Assembly (NCBI RefSeq): GCF_000733775.1 | Contig: NZ_JPOE01000002.1 | Coordinates: 1 to 64,000 of the forward strand | Direction: 5' to 3' | Source of the DNA: Thiomonas sp. FB-Cd | Lineage (GTDB): Bacteria > Pseudomonadota > Gammaproteobacteria > Burkholderiales > Burkholderiaceae_C | DNA length: 64,000 nt | Shown: positions 1 to 8,702 of the stretch, piece by piece | How positions within the stretch are numbered: the stretch's first letter is position 1 | Layout: each line of letters begins with the position of its first letter | The notes under the pieces: model-generated | The model's input: only the letters and a program-made list of their open reading frames with translations | Databases searched by the model: none | What the model was told of the DNA's origin: nothing | Position numbers and translations under genes: made by a program

Positions 1-1167
1 TGTGCAGGTGCTGGTGCTCGCACGCGAGATGAAGCTGCTCAAACTCGGACACATTGCGCTGGACGGCACCAAGATCGACGCCAACGCCAGCAAGCACAAG
101 GCGCTGTCGTGGGCGCATGCCAACAAGATTGAGGCGCAGTTGCGCGAGGAAGTCCAGGGCCTGCTGGCGCTGGCGGAGACGAGCGATCGCGCCAGCGCGC
201 CCGACGGCATGGATGTGCCCGCCGAGATCGCCCGGCGGGAGGATCGCCTCAGAGCCATTGCGCAGGCCAAGGCCAAGATCGCGCAGCGCGCAGCCGAACG
301 CTTCAAGACGGAGCAGCAGGAGTTCGAGGCCAAGCAGGCCAAGCGCCAGGCCCAGCGCGACGCGGGCAAGAAACCCCGCGGCAAGGACCCCGAGCCGCCC
401 CAGGCGGGTCCCATGGACAGCGACCAAGTCAACCTCACGGATGAGGAGTCACGCATCATGCCCGTGTCGGGCGGGAGCTTCGAGCAGAGTTACAACGCCC
501 AAGCCGGCGTGGACACCCAGACGATGATGGTGATCACCCGGCATGTGAGCCAGGCGCCCAACGACAAGCGCGAAGTCGTGCCCACGCTGGAGCAGATTGT
601 GGCGTTGCCTGCGGTGCTGGGCGAGGTGCAGTCCCTGATTGCGGACAACGGCTACTGCAGCCAGGCCAACGTGATCGCCTGCGGCGATGCCGGGGTCGAG
701 CCGCTGCTGGCGCTCAAGAGGCAGTCGCATCACACGCCCGTGATGGAGCGCTTCGCATCCGATGCGCCCGACCCTCAGACGACGGATGCGGTGGAGCGGA
801 TGGCGCACCGGCTGCGCACACAGGCTGGGCGAGCCCTCTACAGCTTGCGCAAGCAGACGGTGGAGCCGGTGTTCGGCATCATCAAGCGGGTGATGGGCTG
901 GCGCCAGATGAGCCTGCGTGGGCTGGCCAAAGCGCAAGGCGAGTGGAGCTTGGTGACCATGGCCTGGAACATCAAGCGCATGTACGTGCTGCGCGCGGCG
1001 TGAGGGAAAATGCGCCCCAATCACGCTAAAACCGAGTCCTCAGGCGGCCTCATGCCCCCTCACTGCGCCGCCTGAACCCTCCAGAACACTCGATCAGCGC
1101 GCCGCCGTCCAAAAAAACGCGCCGCACTGATTATCCGGGTTCGCTCGAACTCAAGTCCGACAGACTC
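1..1167 (+). mobile_element. IS1182-family insertion sequence, left end outside window
   Basis: The window opens inside an IS whose transposase runs rightwards. After the transposase stop there are about 165 noncoding bases, ending in a terminus-like ACTCCTAG at 1164-1171. CTAG at 1168-1171 would be a suitable 4-bp palindromic target, but the other copy lies outside the window, so the exact end is inferred. The sequence beyond it is a MORN gene reading frame that stays open up to this junction, which supports an insertion into that gene. Confidence 0.7.
2..1003 (+). CDS. IS1182-family DDE transposase, C-terminal part
   Basis: Transposase fragment of 333 residues whose frame is open to the left edge, so the true start is missing. 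The DDE catalytic core is recognisable: DGTKIDANAS near the visible N-terminus, IADNGYCS in the middle, and a C-terminal block RKQTVEPVFGIIKRVMGWRQ that carries the conserved Glu. A charged linker rich in Lys, Arg and Gln (residues about 80-130) separates the first two parts, as is usual in this family. It catalyses cut and rejoin of the IS ends. The visible part has no internal stop, so the element may still be active. Confidence 0.85.
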   Translation: MQVLVLAREMKLLKLGHIALDGTKIDANASKHKALSWAHANKIEAQLREEVQGLLALAETSDRASAPDGMDVPAEIARREDRLRAIAQAKAKIAQRAAERFKTEQQEFEAKQAKRQAQRDAGKKPRGKDPEPPQAGPMDSDQVNLTDEESRIMPVSGGSFEQSYNAQAGVDTQTMMVITRHVSQAPNDKREVVPTLEQIVALPAVLGEVQSLIADNGYCSQANVIACGDAGVEPLLALKRQSHHTPVMERFASDAPDPQTTDAVERMAHRLRTQAGRALYSLRKQTVEPVFGIIKRVMGWRQMSLRGLAKAQGEWSLVTMAWNIKRMYVLRAA

Positions 1168-1172
1168 CTAGG

Positions 1173-1817
1173 GCCGCGCCAACAGAGCCGTACTCGGGAG
1201 CAGCAACGGATTCAAGCAATTTGAGATGTCAGGGGAAGGACCCTCGCGCATGGGACGATTGCGTTGGTACAGTGCATTACGTCAACGGTAACGTCTACGA
1301 TGGAGAGTTTCGTCACGGGCTTCGTTCGGGGTACGGTGTTCTGGTAATCAATGCGATTGGCGCCTCTGATAGGGCAAACATCATGGCGCGAGTTCCGTCG
1401 ATTTATATTGGGGAGTTCGAGCGTAATCGCTTGAATGGTGCGGGAATTATTTTTGAGAAGGCAACTCATATTGCGTATAGTGGTACTTTTGTAGACAATT
1501 TTCCGTTTGGCCCGTATGGGAAAATAAATTGTGACTCAACGGCGGCGCCGTCGACATGGAATGGTTGCTTCGGTGTTGTGCGTTATCCCAATGGAAATAT
1601 TTATTTTGGCGAATTTAGAAACGGTGAGCGCTCGGGATTGGGACTGATAAAAATCATGGCGCGTGGCGTCACAACTGCGCAGAACATCGCTACACCGACG
1701 CCCGGCCTTTACGTTGGGCAGTTTCGCGGTGGCCTCATGAATGGGCAGGGCGTGTTGCTCACCCAAGACAGCGGAGTCTTTGGGCGTTTTGTGGATAATC
1801 GCTACGTAAGACAATGA
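1173..1817 (+). pseudogene. MORN-repeat protein, 5' end removed by the IS1182-family insertion
   Basis: About 200 residues of MORN repeats of the form YxNGNxYxGEFxxGxRSG, with Cys pairs near LRCQG and WDDCVG. It aligns along its full length with the C-terminal two thirds of the complete paralogue at 3553-4593, for example NGNVYDGEF, GYGVLVINAIG and NGNIYFGEF. The lipoprotein signal and coiled-coil part of that paralogue are missing here. The frame stays open upstream of the TTG at 1221 as far as the IS end near 1171, which shows that the IS cut the gene. A short product from TTG 1221 is possible but would lack any export signal. Codons are AT-richer than the flanking IS genes. Confidence 0.75.
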
Positions 1818-2080
1818 CGTCCGCCTAGCCTGCAGGCTGTCGTAAGCGGGGACAGCAAGGATGGAGCGCGTGACGTTCCAGGGGCGGGTCGACTAGGGAT
1901 GGGAATCCTGGGTCGCCTTCACGAAGAAACGAACAGTCTTCGCTGGACGCGACGCCGTCCGCCCGCGGGCTCGTCTAGGTGATGGCCAATGGTGCCGTCG
2001 GGCCTGGTGTCCGAAATGGCGCGCTGGTCGATGGCGAAAGTGCCGCCCGTTGCCCGGCACGGTCGTCACAGTGATGCCAC

Positions 2081-2347
2081 CTAGCGTGCACGCGTGGTGC
2101 TCGCATCGGTGCCACCCCGGGCATCCCGGCGATGCACAGGGAGCGCTAAGTCATGGCCTTCGAGGGAGCGCGAGGGCTGTTGCGCTCGTGCCAAGCCGCC
2201 ACCGCGGGACGCATCCTCCAGCAGCCGACACAGGTTTGATGCACGAGCCTCCTGTATGAGTTCGCGGACCTGGTCTGCGGACATGCCACTGATGGCCGTG
2301 GCTACGCCGGGGCTCTCTTGGTCGCAGTAGCAGTAGGACTCGCTCAT
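2081..2347 (-). CDS. small hypothetical protein downstream of 2358-3005
   Basis: An 88-residue frame read leftwards, starting 10 bases after the stop of the upstream gene on the same strand, so the two may be cotranscribed. The N-terminal half (SADQVRELIQEARASNLCRL) looks like a charged helix; the rest is Arg-rich with no recognised family. There is no strong ribosome-binding site. Another short frame ends in an ATGA overlap with this start, which hints that the upstream gene may be frameshifted near its 3' end. Existence is uncertain. Confidence 0.35.
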   Translation of the reverse strand: MSESYCYCDQESPGVATAISGMSADQVRELIQEARASNLCRLLEDASRGGGLARAQQPSRSLEGHDLALPVHRRDARGGTDASTTRAR

Positions 2348-2357
2348 GTCTTTGCTC

Positions 2358-3005
2358 TCACTCGCAGGGGCTCCACCGTGGGCAAGGAGACGCCAGCAGG
2401 TCGGCGCATCCTCCGCAGCTGGCCTTGCGCATGAAGGCTCTTCGCGGTGGCAAGCATGCGGCCAAGCTCGCCTGCTTCATTGCGAGCAGGTCAGGGACGT
2501 CGCTCTCGCGGTCGCTTGAGGTCATTGCGCGCTCCATTGGCTTCGAGTGTGGGGTTGCGCATTTGACCGGTTCGAGGCCGAGATAGTGGCGAGTGAGTTG
2601 CCCAAGTGCCTGTGCATTCTTGGCGCGCTTGGCACAGGTCCGGCCGTCCAACTCGGTGACCTTGACACCATCATCGCTGGCGCCTTGAATCAAAAAATAG
2701 GTTTTTGGGATTCGGGTGCGTTCCTTGCGGAAGTCTTTCCAATACGAGAGCGCCAATACGACGACCGCGATGACGCTTTCCTCAGCGACCAGGACGTCGT
2801 AGATGTGGTGATTGAGGCTCTCAAACTCGCGCTTGGAGCGCTCGATATAGGGCTCTGGAAGCAAGTCCGCTTCGACTGCTCGGGTGAGGAGCGACTGAAC
2901 TGCATTGCTCTCGTCAGCGGAAAGACAGGTTTGGAATTGAAGTCCGCCGTACTCGTTTCGGGTAACCGGTCGGGAGTTGGTGGTGAGGGAGTTGAGCAGG
3001 GTCAT
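2358..3005 (-). CDS. hypothetical protein with hairpin-sequestered start
   Basis: Unrecognised protein of 215 residues. The ATG at 3005 is chosen over an upstream in-frame start at 3044 because a GGA ribosome-binding element lies 10 bases before it. Residues 1-165 look like an ordinary soluble domain (RNEYGGLQFQTCLSADESN, then a mixed helix/strand region with VIAVVVLALSYWKDFRKERT). The last 50 residues are Cys- and Arg-rich and could be the wrong frame after a 3' frameshift. Its leader (3009-3055) shares spacing and motifs with the gene at 11655-12704. No function can be assigned; the context is accessory DNA. Confidence 0.55.
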   Translation of the reverse strand: MTLLNSLTTNSRPVTRNEYGGLQFQTCLSADESNAVQSLLTRAVEADLLPEPYIERSKREFESLNHHIYDVLVAEESVIAVVVLALSYWKDFRKERTRIPKTYFLIQGASDDGVKVTELDGRTCAKRAKNAQALGQLTRHYLGLEPVKCATPHSKPMERAMTSSDRESDVPDLLAMKQASLAACLPPRRAFMRKASCGGCADLLASPCPRWSPCE

Positions 3006-3008
3006 CGT

Positions 3009-3055
3009 GTCGTCCTTTCGTGAAGTGGGACGACGTGTAGACACGGGCTTTATTC
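3009..3055 (-). promoter_or_regulatory. GAATAAA / CTACACG box plus RBS-sequestering hairpin (copy A)
   Basis: Read on the minus strand: GAATAAA (3055-3049), 8 bases, CTACACG (3040-3034), then a perfect 7-bp stem GTCGTCC/GGACGAC (3034-3028 and 3015-3009, 12-base loop). The 3' arm supplies the GGA ribosome-binding bases 10 nt before the ATG. Distance from CTACACG to ATG is 28 bases. The leader at 12707-12754 has the same boxes and identical spacings but a different stem sequence. It could act as an RNA switch at translation or as a DNA operator. Confidence 0.5.
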
Positions 3056-3552
3056 CTTCGACAACTAAGGCACCGGCACGGGTATCAACGGCTGCATAAC
3101 AGACGGTTGCAGCACTGCTTCCGGGCCTTCAGGCAAAATAGCACAACAAAACTCACTAGGCGCTGAAAAAGCGCAGGGCAGTCGCTCAAAAAATTGCGTC
3201 AAGGGTGGTGAGTCAGTCCGATTGGGTGACAAACTGTTGGCAACGACACCATATTGAGTCAGTTCAGGGCAATGGGTCGACTAGGTCATGAACCACCAGA
3301 ATCGGCAGGAGTACTCCTAGTCACTTACCAGGCTTGGGTTGCAATCGATTTAGCACAAGGCTGGCAACGTAGCTCACGCCAGGCTCGGCACCAACACACA
3401 ACTCCGGCCATTGTAAGAGACTACGAGTTCACTCAATGTTATAACAGTTGGCATAATTTATAACAACAAATTCAAAAAAATTATTCCAATAGCATTGTAG
3501 TTACGGAGCCAGAGGAATCGTTCAAAAGACGAATCTGCTAATTGAGCCGCAA
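3056..3552. other. intergenic region without a convincing gene
   Basis: About 500 bases between the divergent gene at 2358-3005 and the MORN lipoprotein gene. Base composition shifts to AT-rich near 3440-3500, just before the lipoprotein gene, where a promoter is likely but not pinned down. A 69-codon frame at 3254-3463 lacks a ribosome-binding site and any recognisable feature and is not called. Confidence 0.5.
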
Positions 3553-4593
3553 ATGGAAAACTTCAGATTGCTATTTTCATTGATTGCTGCGATTACAGCG
3601 CTCACTCTTTCGTCATGCGCAACGCGCCCTGCGAGAGACACGAGCGACCAAAATCAAGCACTTAACAATCCTTGCGACCAACCACCGAATTGGGCTGCGA
3701 TTTCCGCCGCTTTTGCGGCGAGCCCCCCAGGTGGAGATTTCTTTACCGAACTCGGTGCGGCCAATCGAGAATTAGGTCGAGAGAGAGACGAGCGAGCGCA
3801 ATGCCAAGTCGCTTTAGCGGAAGAGAGGAAGGCTGTCGCCGAGCGGTCCATTCAGGAGAGCGTTGACAAATCATACAAGGCAATGCAAACCACGCCTCAA
3901 GCGGCAAATGTACAAACAGGACCCGATAGAAAAAACTCGGATGTTCCAATGCAACAAAATCTGCCTAATCTACGCTGCCGAGGTGAAGCCCCAGGCACTT
4001 GGGACAACTGTGTGGGCACTGTGCGATACCACAACGGAAACGTCTACGATGGAGAGTTTCATCAGGGAGAGCGCTCAGGTTATGGCGTGTTAGTGATAAA
4101 TGCCATAGGAAAGTCTAACGAGGACAATATTATGGCTGATGAGCCATCGGTTTACATTGGTCAGTTTAAAGACGGGAGATTGAACGGCCAAGGAATAGTA
4201 TTCAACAAAGTCACACATCGAGCAATCGGCGGCCCCTTCAGAAATAATATATTTGAGGGTACATCGAATTCAGTAAGCTGCAAATCGCGCAGTCCCGCAG
4301 ACTGGGATGGATGTTTTGGCGTTCAGAGTTACCCTAATGGCAATATCTATTTCGGCGAATTCAGCGGCGGACTTCGCTCGGGCTTGGGTCTTATAAAAAT
4401 AATGGCGCGAGGACTTTCAAATCCGCAGAACATCGCAACATCATCGCCCGGTCTTTACGTCGGGCATTTCCTTCGCGGAAAAATTAATGGCCGCGGAATG
4501 TTACTCACATCCACAGGCGGTTATTTCGGATTTTTCATTAACAATGCATATGTTGGTCAAGATGCAATTCAGTATCGACGACTTGTTCATTAG
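3553..4593 (+). CDS. MORN-repeat lipoprotein
   Basis: Complete 346-residue protein. Residues 1-22 are a lipoprotein signal peptide with lipobox LSSC (Cys about 22), so it should be lipidated and anchored in the envelope. Residues about 65-105 are charged and helical (RERDERAQCQVALAEERKAV), probably a coiled coil. From about residue 145 there are MORN-type repeats (NGNVYDGEF, SVYIGQF, NGNIYFGEF, GLYVGHF) in two duplicated blocks, each opened by a Cys-containing LRCRG/WDNC or SCKS/WDGC segment. MORN repeats form an elongated beta sheet and often bind lipids or proteins. The gene is AT-richer than the core genome and has a beheaded paralogue at 1173-1817, so it was probably acquired. Function unknown. 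Confidence 0.75.
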   Translation: MENFRLLFSLIAAITALTLSSCATRPARDTSDQNQALNNPCDQPPNWAAISAAFAASPPGGDFFTELGAANRELGRERDERAQCQVALAEERKAVAERSIQESVDKSYKAMQTTPQAANVQTGPDRKNSDVPMQQNLPNLRCRGEAPGTWDNCVGTVRYHNGNVYDGEFHQGERSGYGVLVINAIGKSNEDNIMADEPSVYIGQFKDGRLNGQGIVFNKVTHRAIGGPFRNNIFEGTSNSVSCKSRSPADWDGCFGVQSYPNGNIYFGEFSGGLRSGLGLIKIMARGLSNPQNIATSSPGLYVGHFLRGKINGRGMLLTSTGGYFGFFINNAYVGQDAIQYRRLVH

Positions 4594-4748
4594 GCCGTAC
4601 TTGTAGACCCCATGGAAGGCCCCTTGAATAGAGGCCCGAGGGTAGCTGCATTCGATTGCTTGGCAAATTCAAGAAGCCGACGCACCCTCAAAAGGGACAT
4701 TGGGACTGGTGACTACACAAGACATCACCTGTCACCAATGTCGTCACC

Positions 4749-5104
4749 ATGCACCTCAAATTCCGCCGCAACCAGGCGCTTCTCTACCGCTCAACCTGGG
4801 TTCCAAAGGGAGCCCAGGGCAACACCCACGGCTACTCGCGCCAGTCATATCTCGGCAGCATCCCCCTCACCGCTGCAGCCATCCCGGACGCCCTGCAGTC
4901 AAAGCTAACTGCAGACGAACTCGCCTTTGTTGAATCCAAAATCTGCGGTCCCGCCAGGCAGCGTGCGGCGGAAGAACAACGGGCTGCCGAGCTATGTGAG
5001 CGTGACCCAGGGTGGCGGATAGAAGAAGCGCAGCGGCTGTTGGGTGAGGCAGCCGACCGCAGTGCTGGGCAACCCATTTGTGCCGCCATCCTGGACCGTG
5101 TGCA
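4749..5104 (+). pseudogene. 5' part of an unknown gene split by nested IS elements
   Basis: Encodes the first 118 or so residues (MHLKFRRNQALLYRSTWVPK onward, ending GQPICAAILDRV) of a protein with a basic, aromatic N-terminus and a charged helical middle (ERDPGWRIEEAQRLL). The frame runs into the IS1634-family element at 5105. Joining base 5104 to 11360 restores one continuous frame, giving a 209-residue protein; the junction then reads ILDRVQQAVSRL. With the IS present the frame would end at 5216 after about 37 IS-encoded residues. No family recognised. The region before the start has GACTACACA 29 bases upstream, resembling the CTACACG leaders of neighbouring genes. Confidence 0.65.
5099..5104. 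repeat. 6-bp target duplication TGTGCA of the IS1634-family element
   Basis: TGTGCA occurs at 5099-5104 and again at 11354-11359, directly outside the proposed IS ends CCGGAGTTCGAC and GTTGAACTCGTG. Six bases is within the 5-6 bp range known for this family. Deleting one copy with everything between restores the host reading frame, which is independent support. Confidence 0.8.
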
Positions 5105-5267
5105 CCGGAGTTCGACATCGGAACCCCCGAAAACCGGCTTTTTCGGGTGTGCCGTCTATAAGGATCAAGGACTTGCAAGCGTCTTTCGCGGGTCGCGTGT
5201 AATGGCAACGATGTAACCTTAATGTACGGGCAGCACTTGCTCCGCTGTGGTGTACACTTGTGCTGCG

Positions 5268-6965
5268 ATGTTCCTCAAGTTCACCCAGTCCAAGGGGCGC
5301 CGATACGTGCAGCTCGTCGAGGCTTTCCGCGACGAGACCGGTCACCCGCGCCAACGCACGGTGGCCACGCTGGGGCGGCTCGACGAGGAAGGGGGCACGG
5401 TCGACGCCATGCTCAACCGCCTGGCGCAAGCCAAGGGTCGCCGGCTCGATGGGGCCGAGTCGGCCGCGCCGCAGGTGCAGTTCGAGTCGGCGCTGGCCCT
5501 GGGTGATGTCTGGGCACTGGATCAGCTCTGGCGCGAACTCGGCTTCACCGAGCTGGCCGCCGTGTTCCGACGCGCGCGCTTCACCGCGCCGGTGGAGGCG
5601 GCGATCCGCGCCATGGTGTTCAACCGGCTGTGCGATGCGGATTCGAAGCTCGGGGTGCTGCGGTGGCTGAAGACGGTGAGCATGCCCGGCCTCAGCGCCG
5701 ATGACCTGAGCCACCAGCAACTGCTGCGCGCGATGGACGCCCTGATGGACCACCGTGACGCCGTCGACACCTGCGTGGCAGGTCTCTTGCGCCCACTGAT
5801 TGACCAGGAGCTCTCCCTGGTGTTCTACGACCTCACCACCATCCGCACCGAGGGTCTGAGCGAGCAGGAGGGGGACGTGCGCCGGTTCGGCATGGCCAAG
5901 GAGGGCATCGTCGCGCGCCAGTTCATGCTGGGCGTGGTGCAGACGGCCGACGGCATGCCCATCCACCACGAGGTGTTCGAGGGCAACCAGGCCGAGGCGC
6001 CCACGCTGCTGCCCACACTCAAGAAGGTGCTGGCGCGCTACGGCTACATCCGCCGCCTGGTGGTCGTGGCCGACCGCGGCCTGCTGTCTCTGGACAACGT
6101 CGAGGAGCTGCGCCGCATCACCCTGCCCGACGGCCAGTCGCTGGAGTTCATCCTGGCCGTGCCGGGGCGTCGCTACGGAGAGTTCACCGAAATTCTGCAG
6201 GCATTCCAGGGCAAGGCCCGGGAGGCCAGCAGCGAGATCATCGACGAAGCCCGCTGGCACGACCTGCGCTTGGTCGTGGCGCATAACCCAGCCCAAGCCG
6301 CGGAGCAGACGCAGCGGAGGCGCGAGCGCGTCAAGGAACTGGAGACGCGCGCCATCCAACTGTCCGGCAAGCTCGACGGCCAGGACACCGGCGTCAAGAG
6401 CCGTGGGCGCCCCCTGTCCGACGGCGGCGCCACGGCGCGGTTCTATCACGAGGTCAGCGAGTCGCACCTGCTGCGCATCGTGCGCGTCGACCTCAAGAGC
6501 CCGCAGTTCGCCTACAGCCTCGACGAAGAGGCGCTGGCGCGCGCCGAGCTGATGGACGGCAAGCTGCTGCTGGTGACCAACGTGGCCGACCTCGCGCCCA
6601 AGGAGGTCGTGGCCAGCTACAAGGCCCTGGCCGACATCGAGCGCGGCTTCCGGGTCCTCAAATCCGAAATCGAGATCGCGCCGGTGTTCCACCGGCTGCC
6701 CGATCGTATCCGCGCCCACGCGATGCTGTGTTTCATCGCCCTGATCCTGTACCGGGTCATGCGCAGCCGTCTCAAGCTCGCAGGCGCCGAGGTCTCCCCG
6801 GAGCGCGCGCTCGAACAACTGCGCGCCATCCAGCGTCACCGCGTTCGCATCAACGACGCCGAGCCCATCGACGGCATCTCCACCATCGACGCCAACCAAG
6901 CGCATCTCTTTCAGGCCCTCAAACTGCCCAAGCCGACCCGCGACGCCCAGATGACCCTGCTGTAG
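5268..6965 (+). CDS. IS1634-family transposase
   Basis: DDE transposase of about 565 residues. The ATG at 5268 (MFLKFTQSKGRRYVQLVEAF) is preferred; a GTG at 5247 would add seven residues. Typical family landmarks are the N-terminal beta-rich FTQSKGRRYVQLV, LVFYDLTTIRTEG with the first catalytic Asp, VVVADRGLLSLDNVEEL with the second, and a C-terminal helical block ADIERGFRVLKSEIEIAPVF with the Glu. The frame is intact, but the right end of its own IS has been separated by the IS66-family insertion. Confidence 0.85.
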   Translation: MFLKFTQSKGRRYVQLVEAFRDETGHPRQRTVATLGRLDEEGGTVDAMLNRLAQAKGRRLDGAESAAPQVQFESALALGDVWALDQLWRELGFTELAAVFRRARFTAPVEAAIRAMVFNRLCDADSKLGVLRWLKTVSMPGLSADDLSHQQLLRAMDALMDHRDAVDTCVAGLLRPLIDQELSLVFYDLTTIRTEGLSEQEGDVRRFGMAKEGIVARQFMLGVVQTADGMPIHHEVFEGNQAEAPTLLPTLKKVLARYGYIRRLVVVADRGLLSLDNVEELRRITLPDGQSLEFILAVPGRRYGEFTEILQAFQGKAREASSEIIDEARWHDLRLVVAHNPAQAAEQTQRRRERVKELETRAIQLSGKLDGQDTGVKSRGRPLSDGGATARFYHEVSESHLLRIVRVDLKSPQFAYSLDEEALARAELMDGKLLLVTNVADLAPKEVVASYKALADIERGFRVLKSEIEIAPVFHRLPDRIRAHAMLCFIALILYRVMRSRLKLAGAEVSPERALEQLRAIQRHRVRINDAEPIDGISTIDANQAHLFQALKLPKPTRDAQMTLL

Positions 6966-7019
6966 TGGCAATTTTTTAGCTGCCATCAACAAAAACAACG
7001 GCTTGGCGCGGTTGGTGTT

Positions 7020-7027
7020 GAACTCGT
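7020..7027. repeat. 8-bp target duplication GAACTCGT of the IS66-family element
   Basis: GAACTCGT at 7020-7027 is repeated at 11345-11352, immediately flanking the IS66 ends that start GTAAAGATTC. Eight bases is the standard IS66 target duplication. The duplicated bases belong to the right terminal repeat of the IS1634-family element. Confidence 0.9.
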
Positions 7028-7059
7028 GTAAAGATTCGGTGATGACGTCGGCAGCCGTT

Positions 7060-7063
7060 ACCG
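7060..7063. repeat. 4-bp target duplication ACCG of the IS5-family element
   Basis: ACCG at 7060-7063 and 8703-8706 directly flank the perfect 12-bp inverted repeats of the IS5-family element. The length fits the family. The right copy overlaps the stop codon of the DruA-like gene. Confidence 0.8.
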
Positions 7064-8702
7064 AGTCGGCCCTGAAGAACCCCCGCAACCCGCATGAATA
7101 CGGGGTTTCTGGGGTGATTGCCGATGGTGTGAACTCCCAGTCTGATTTCCAATAGGGGCTGTTTTCTGGGAGTTTTGCCGTGATGTTTGCCTGCCCTGCC
7201 ACCGACGATTTTTTCCGCGCACGCATCGACCACATGATCGATCTGCGCCATCCGCTGGCCGTGCTGGCCTCGCGCATGCCCTGGCAGGAGATCGAAGCAA
7301 GGGTGGCGCAGACTTTTTCGCGCAAAGGTCGTGCAGGCGTGGCCATGCCCGACCTCGATCTCTTCGGCGAACAGGTGCAGCGCGCGGCTGTGCCCAGCAA
7401 CGCCGGGCGGCCTCGCGTGGCGCTGCGCATCATGATTGCGCTGCTGTACCTCAAGCACGCTTTCAACGAGTCCGACGAGGGCGTCGTCGAGCGCTGGGGC
7501 GAAACGCCGACCTGGCAGTTCTTCTCGGGTCAGGCGTACTTTGAACACCACCAGCCTTGCGACGCCACCACCCTGATCAAGTTTCGCAAGCTGCTGGGTG
7601 AGGACGGCGTGGAAGAGCTGCTGGCGCAGACCCTCAACGTGGCTGTGGACCTCAAGCTGATCAAGCCGCAGGAATTCGCGCGGGTGATTGTGGACAGCAC
7701 GGTGCAGCACAAGGCGATCGCCCACCCCACCGACAGCCGCCTGCTGGAGACGGCGCGCACCAAACTGGTCGAGGCGGCCAGGGATGCGGGGATTGCGCTC
7801 AAGCAGACCTTTGCCAAGGAAGGCAAGGAGCTCAGCCGCAAGGCCGGGCGCTATGCGCATGCCCGCCAGTTCAAACGCATGCGTCGGACCATCAAGCGCC
7901 AGCGCACCATCGTGGGCCGCTTGCAGCGCGAGATCGAGCGCAAGGGCAGCGCCATTGGCCAGGCGGTGCGAGAGGCACTGGGTGAGACCTTGCACAAGGC
8001 CCAGCGCATCAACGCCCAGAGCGGCCAGCGCAAGGCGGCGGATGGGCAACCCAAGCTTTACGCCTGGCATGCGCCGGAAGTGGCCTGCATCAGCAAAGGC
8101 AAGGCCCGAACGCCCTATGAGTTCGGGGTCAAGGTGGGCATCGCCAGCACGCTCAGGGGCAATCTGATCGTGGGCGCCCGGGCCTTCCACGGCAACCCGT
8201 ACGACGGCCACACCCTGAGCGAGCAACTGGAGCAGGCCACGATCCTGATGCAGGACAGCAGGTCAAAGCCGGCAACCGCGTTCGTTGACCTGGGCTATCG
8301 GGGCGTGGATGCTGACAACCCGGATGTGCATATCGTGCACCGGGGCAAATCCAAACGCATCAGCAGCAAGGACAGAAAACAACTCAAGCGGCGCCAGGCC
8401 ATCGAGCCCATCATCGGCCACCTCAAGAGCGATCACCGCATGGACCGTTGCCCCCTCAAGGGTGAGCAGGGCGACCGGTTGCACGCCGTGCTGTGCGCGG
8501 CAGGCTACAACATCAAATGGCTGCTGCGCATGATCGCCAGGAAGGGGGTGCCCTTTGTGCGTCGGCTTTATTTGCGCCTGTGTCAGGCTGCGTACTTACG
8601 CCCGAACTGGCATCAGATGCTGCGCGAACTCGCCTGCTATGCGCTCAACGGCCCAGCGCTGCGACTGGCCGCCGCTTGAAAATGAATAAATCAGGGCCGA
8701 CT
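7064..8702 (+). mobile_element. IS5-family insertion sequence
   Basis: A 1639-bp element with perfect 12-bp terminal inverted repeats AGTCGGCCCTGA (7064-7075) and TCAGGGCCGACT (8691-8702), one transposase and a 4-bp target duplication ACCG. It lies inside the left end of the IS66-family element, exactly at the stop codon of the DruA-like gene. Before insertion that codon read TAA; now it reads TAG using two IS bases, and the protein is unchanged. Confidence 0.88.
7183..8679 (+). CDS. IS5-family DDE transposase
   Basis: Transposase of 498 residues. ATG 7183 follows a GGGAG ribosome-binding site; a GTG at 7180 is the alternative. The N-terminal domain has RPRVALRIMIALLYLKHAFN and the SDEGVVERWGETPTWQFF block typical of IS5 proteins. 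The first catalytic Asp is in VIVDSTVQHKAI, the second in AFVDLGYRGVD, and the Glu in RRQAIEPIIGHLKSDHRMDR. A long basic insert (residues about 205-275) lies between the first two catalytic residues. The frame is uninterrupted and both IS ends are perfect, so this copy looks recent and potentially mobile. Confidence 0.87.
   Translation: MFACPATDDFFRARIDHMIDLRHPLAVLASRMPWQEIEARVAQTFSRKGRAGVAMPDLDLFGEQVQRAAVPSNAGRPRVALRIMIALLYLKHAFNESDEGVVERWGETPTWQFFSGQAYFEHHQPCDATTLIKFRKLLGEDGVEELLAQTLNVAVDLKLIKPQEFARVIVDSTVQHKAIAHPTDSRLLETARTKLVEAARDAGIALKQTFAKEGKELSRKAGRYAHARQFKRMRRTIKRQRTIVGRLQREIERKGSAIGQAVREALGETLHKAQRINAQSGQRKAADGQPKLYAWHAPEVACISKGKARTPYEFGVKVGIASTLRGNLIVGARAFHGNPYDGHTLSEQLEQATILMQDSRSKPATAFVDLGYRGVDADNPDVHIVHRGKSKRISSKDRKQLKRRQAIEPIIGHLKSDHRMDRCPLKGEQGDRLHAVLCAAGYNIKWLLRMIARKGVPFVRRLYLRLCQAAYLRPNWHQMLRELACYALNGPALRLAAA

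Noticed and set aside
1880..3290. Repeated GGGTCGACTAGG near 1887 and 3273
   Set aside because: A 12-bp match flanking unrelated sequence; not enough to claim a recombination site.
3254..3463. 69-codon frame before the MORN lipoprotein gene
   Set aside because: No ribosome-binding site, no domain, and odd composition crossing an AT-rich promoter-like region.
4992..7466. 824-codon open frame on the minus strand
   Set aside because: Antisense to the IS1634-family transposase; its translation has no family features, while the plus-strand frame has clear DDE motifs. High GC gives long shadow frames.
6976..8226. 416-codon minus-strand frame
   Set aside because: Shadow of the IS5-family transposase on the opposite strand.
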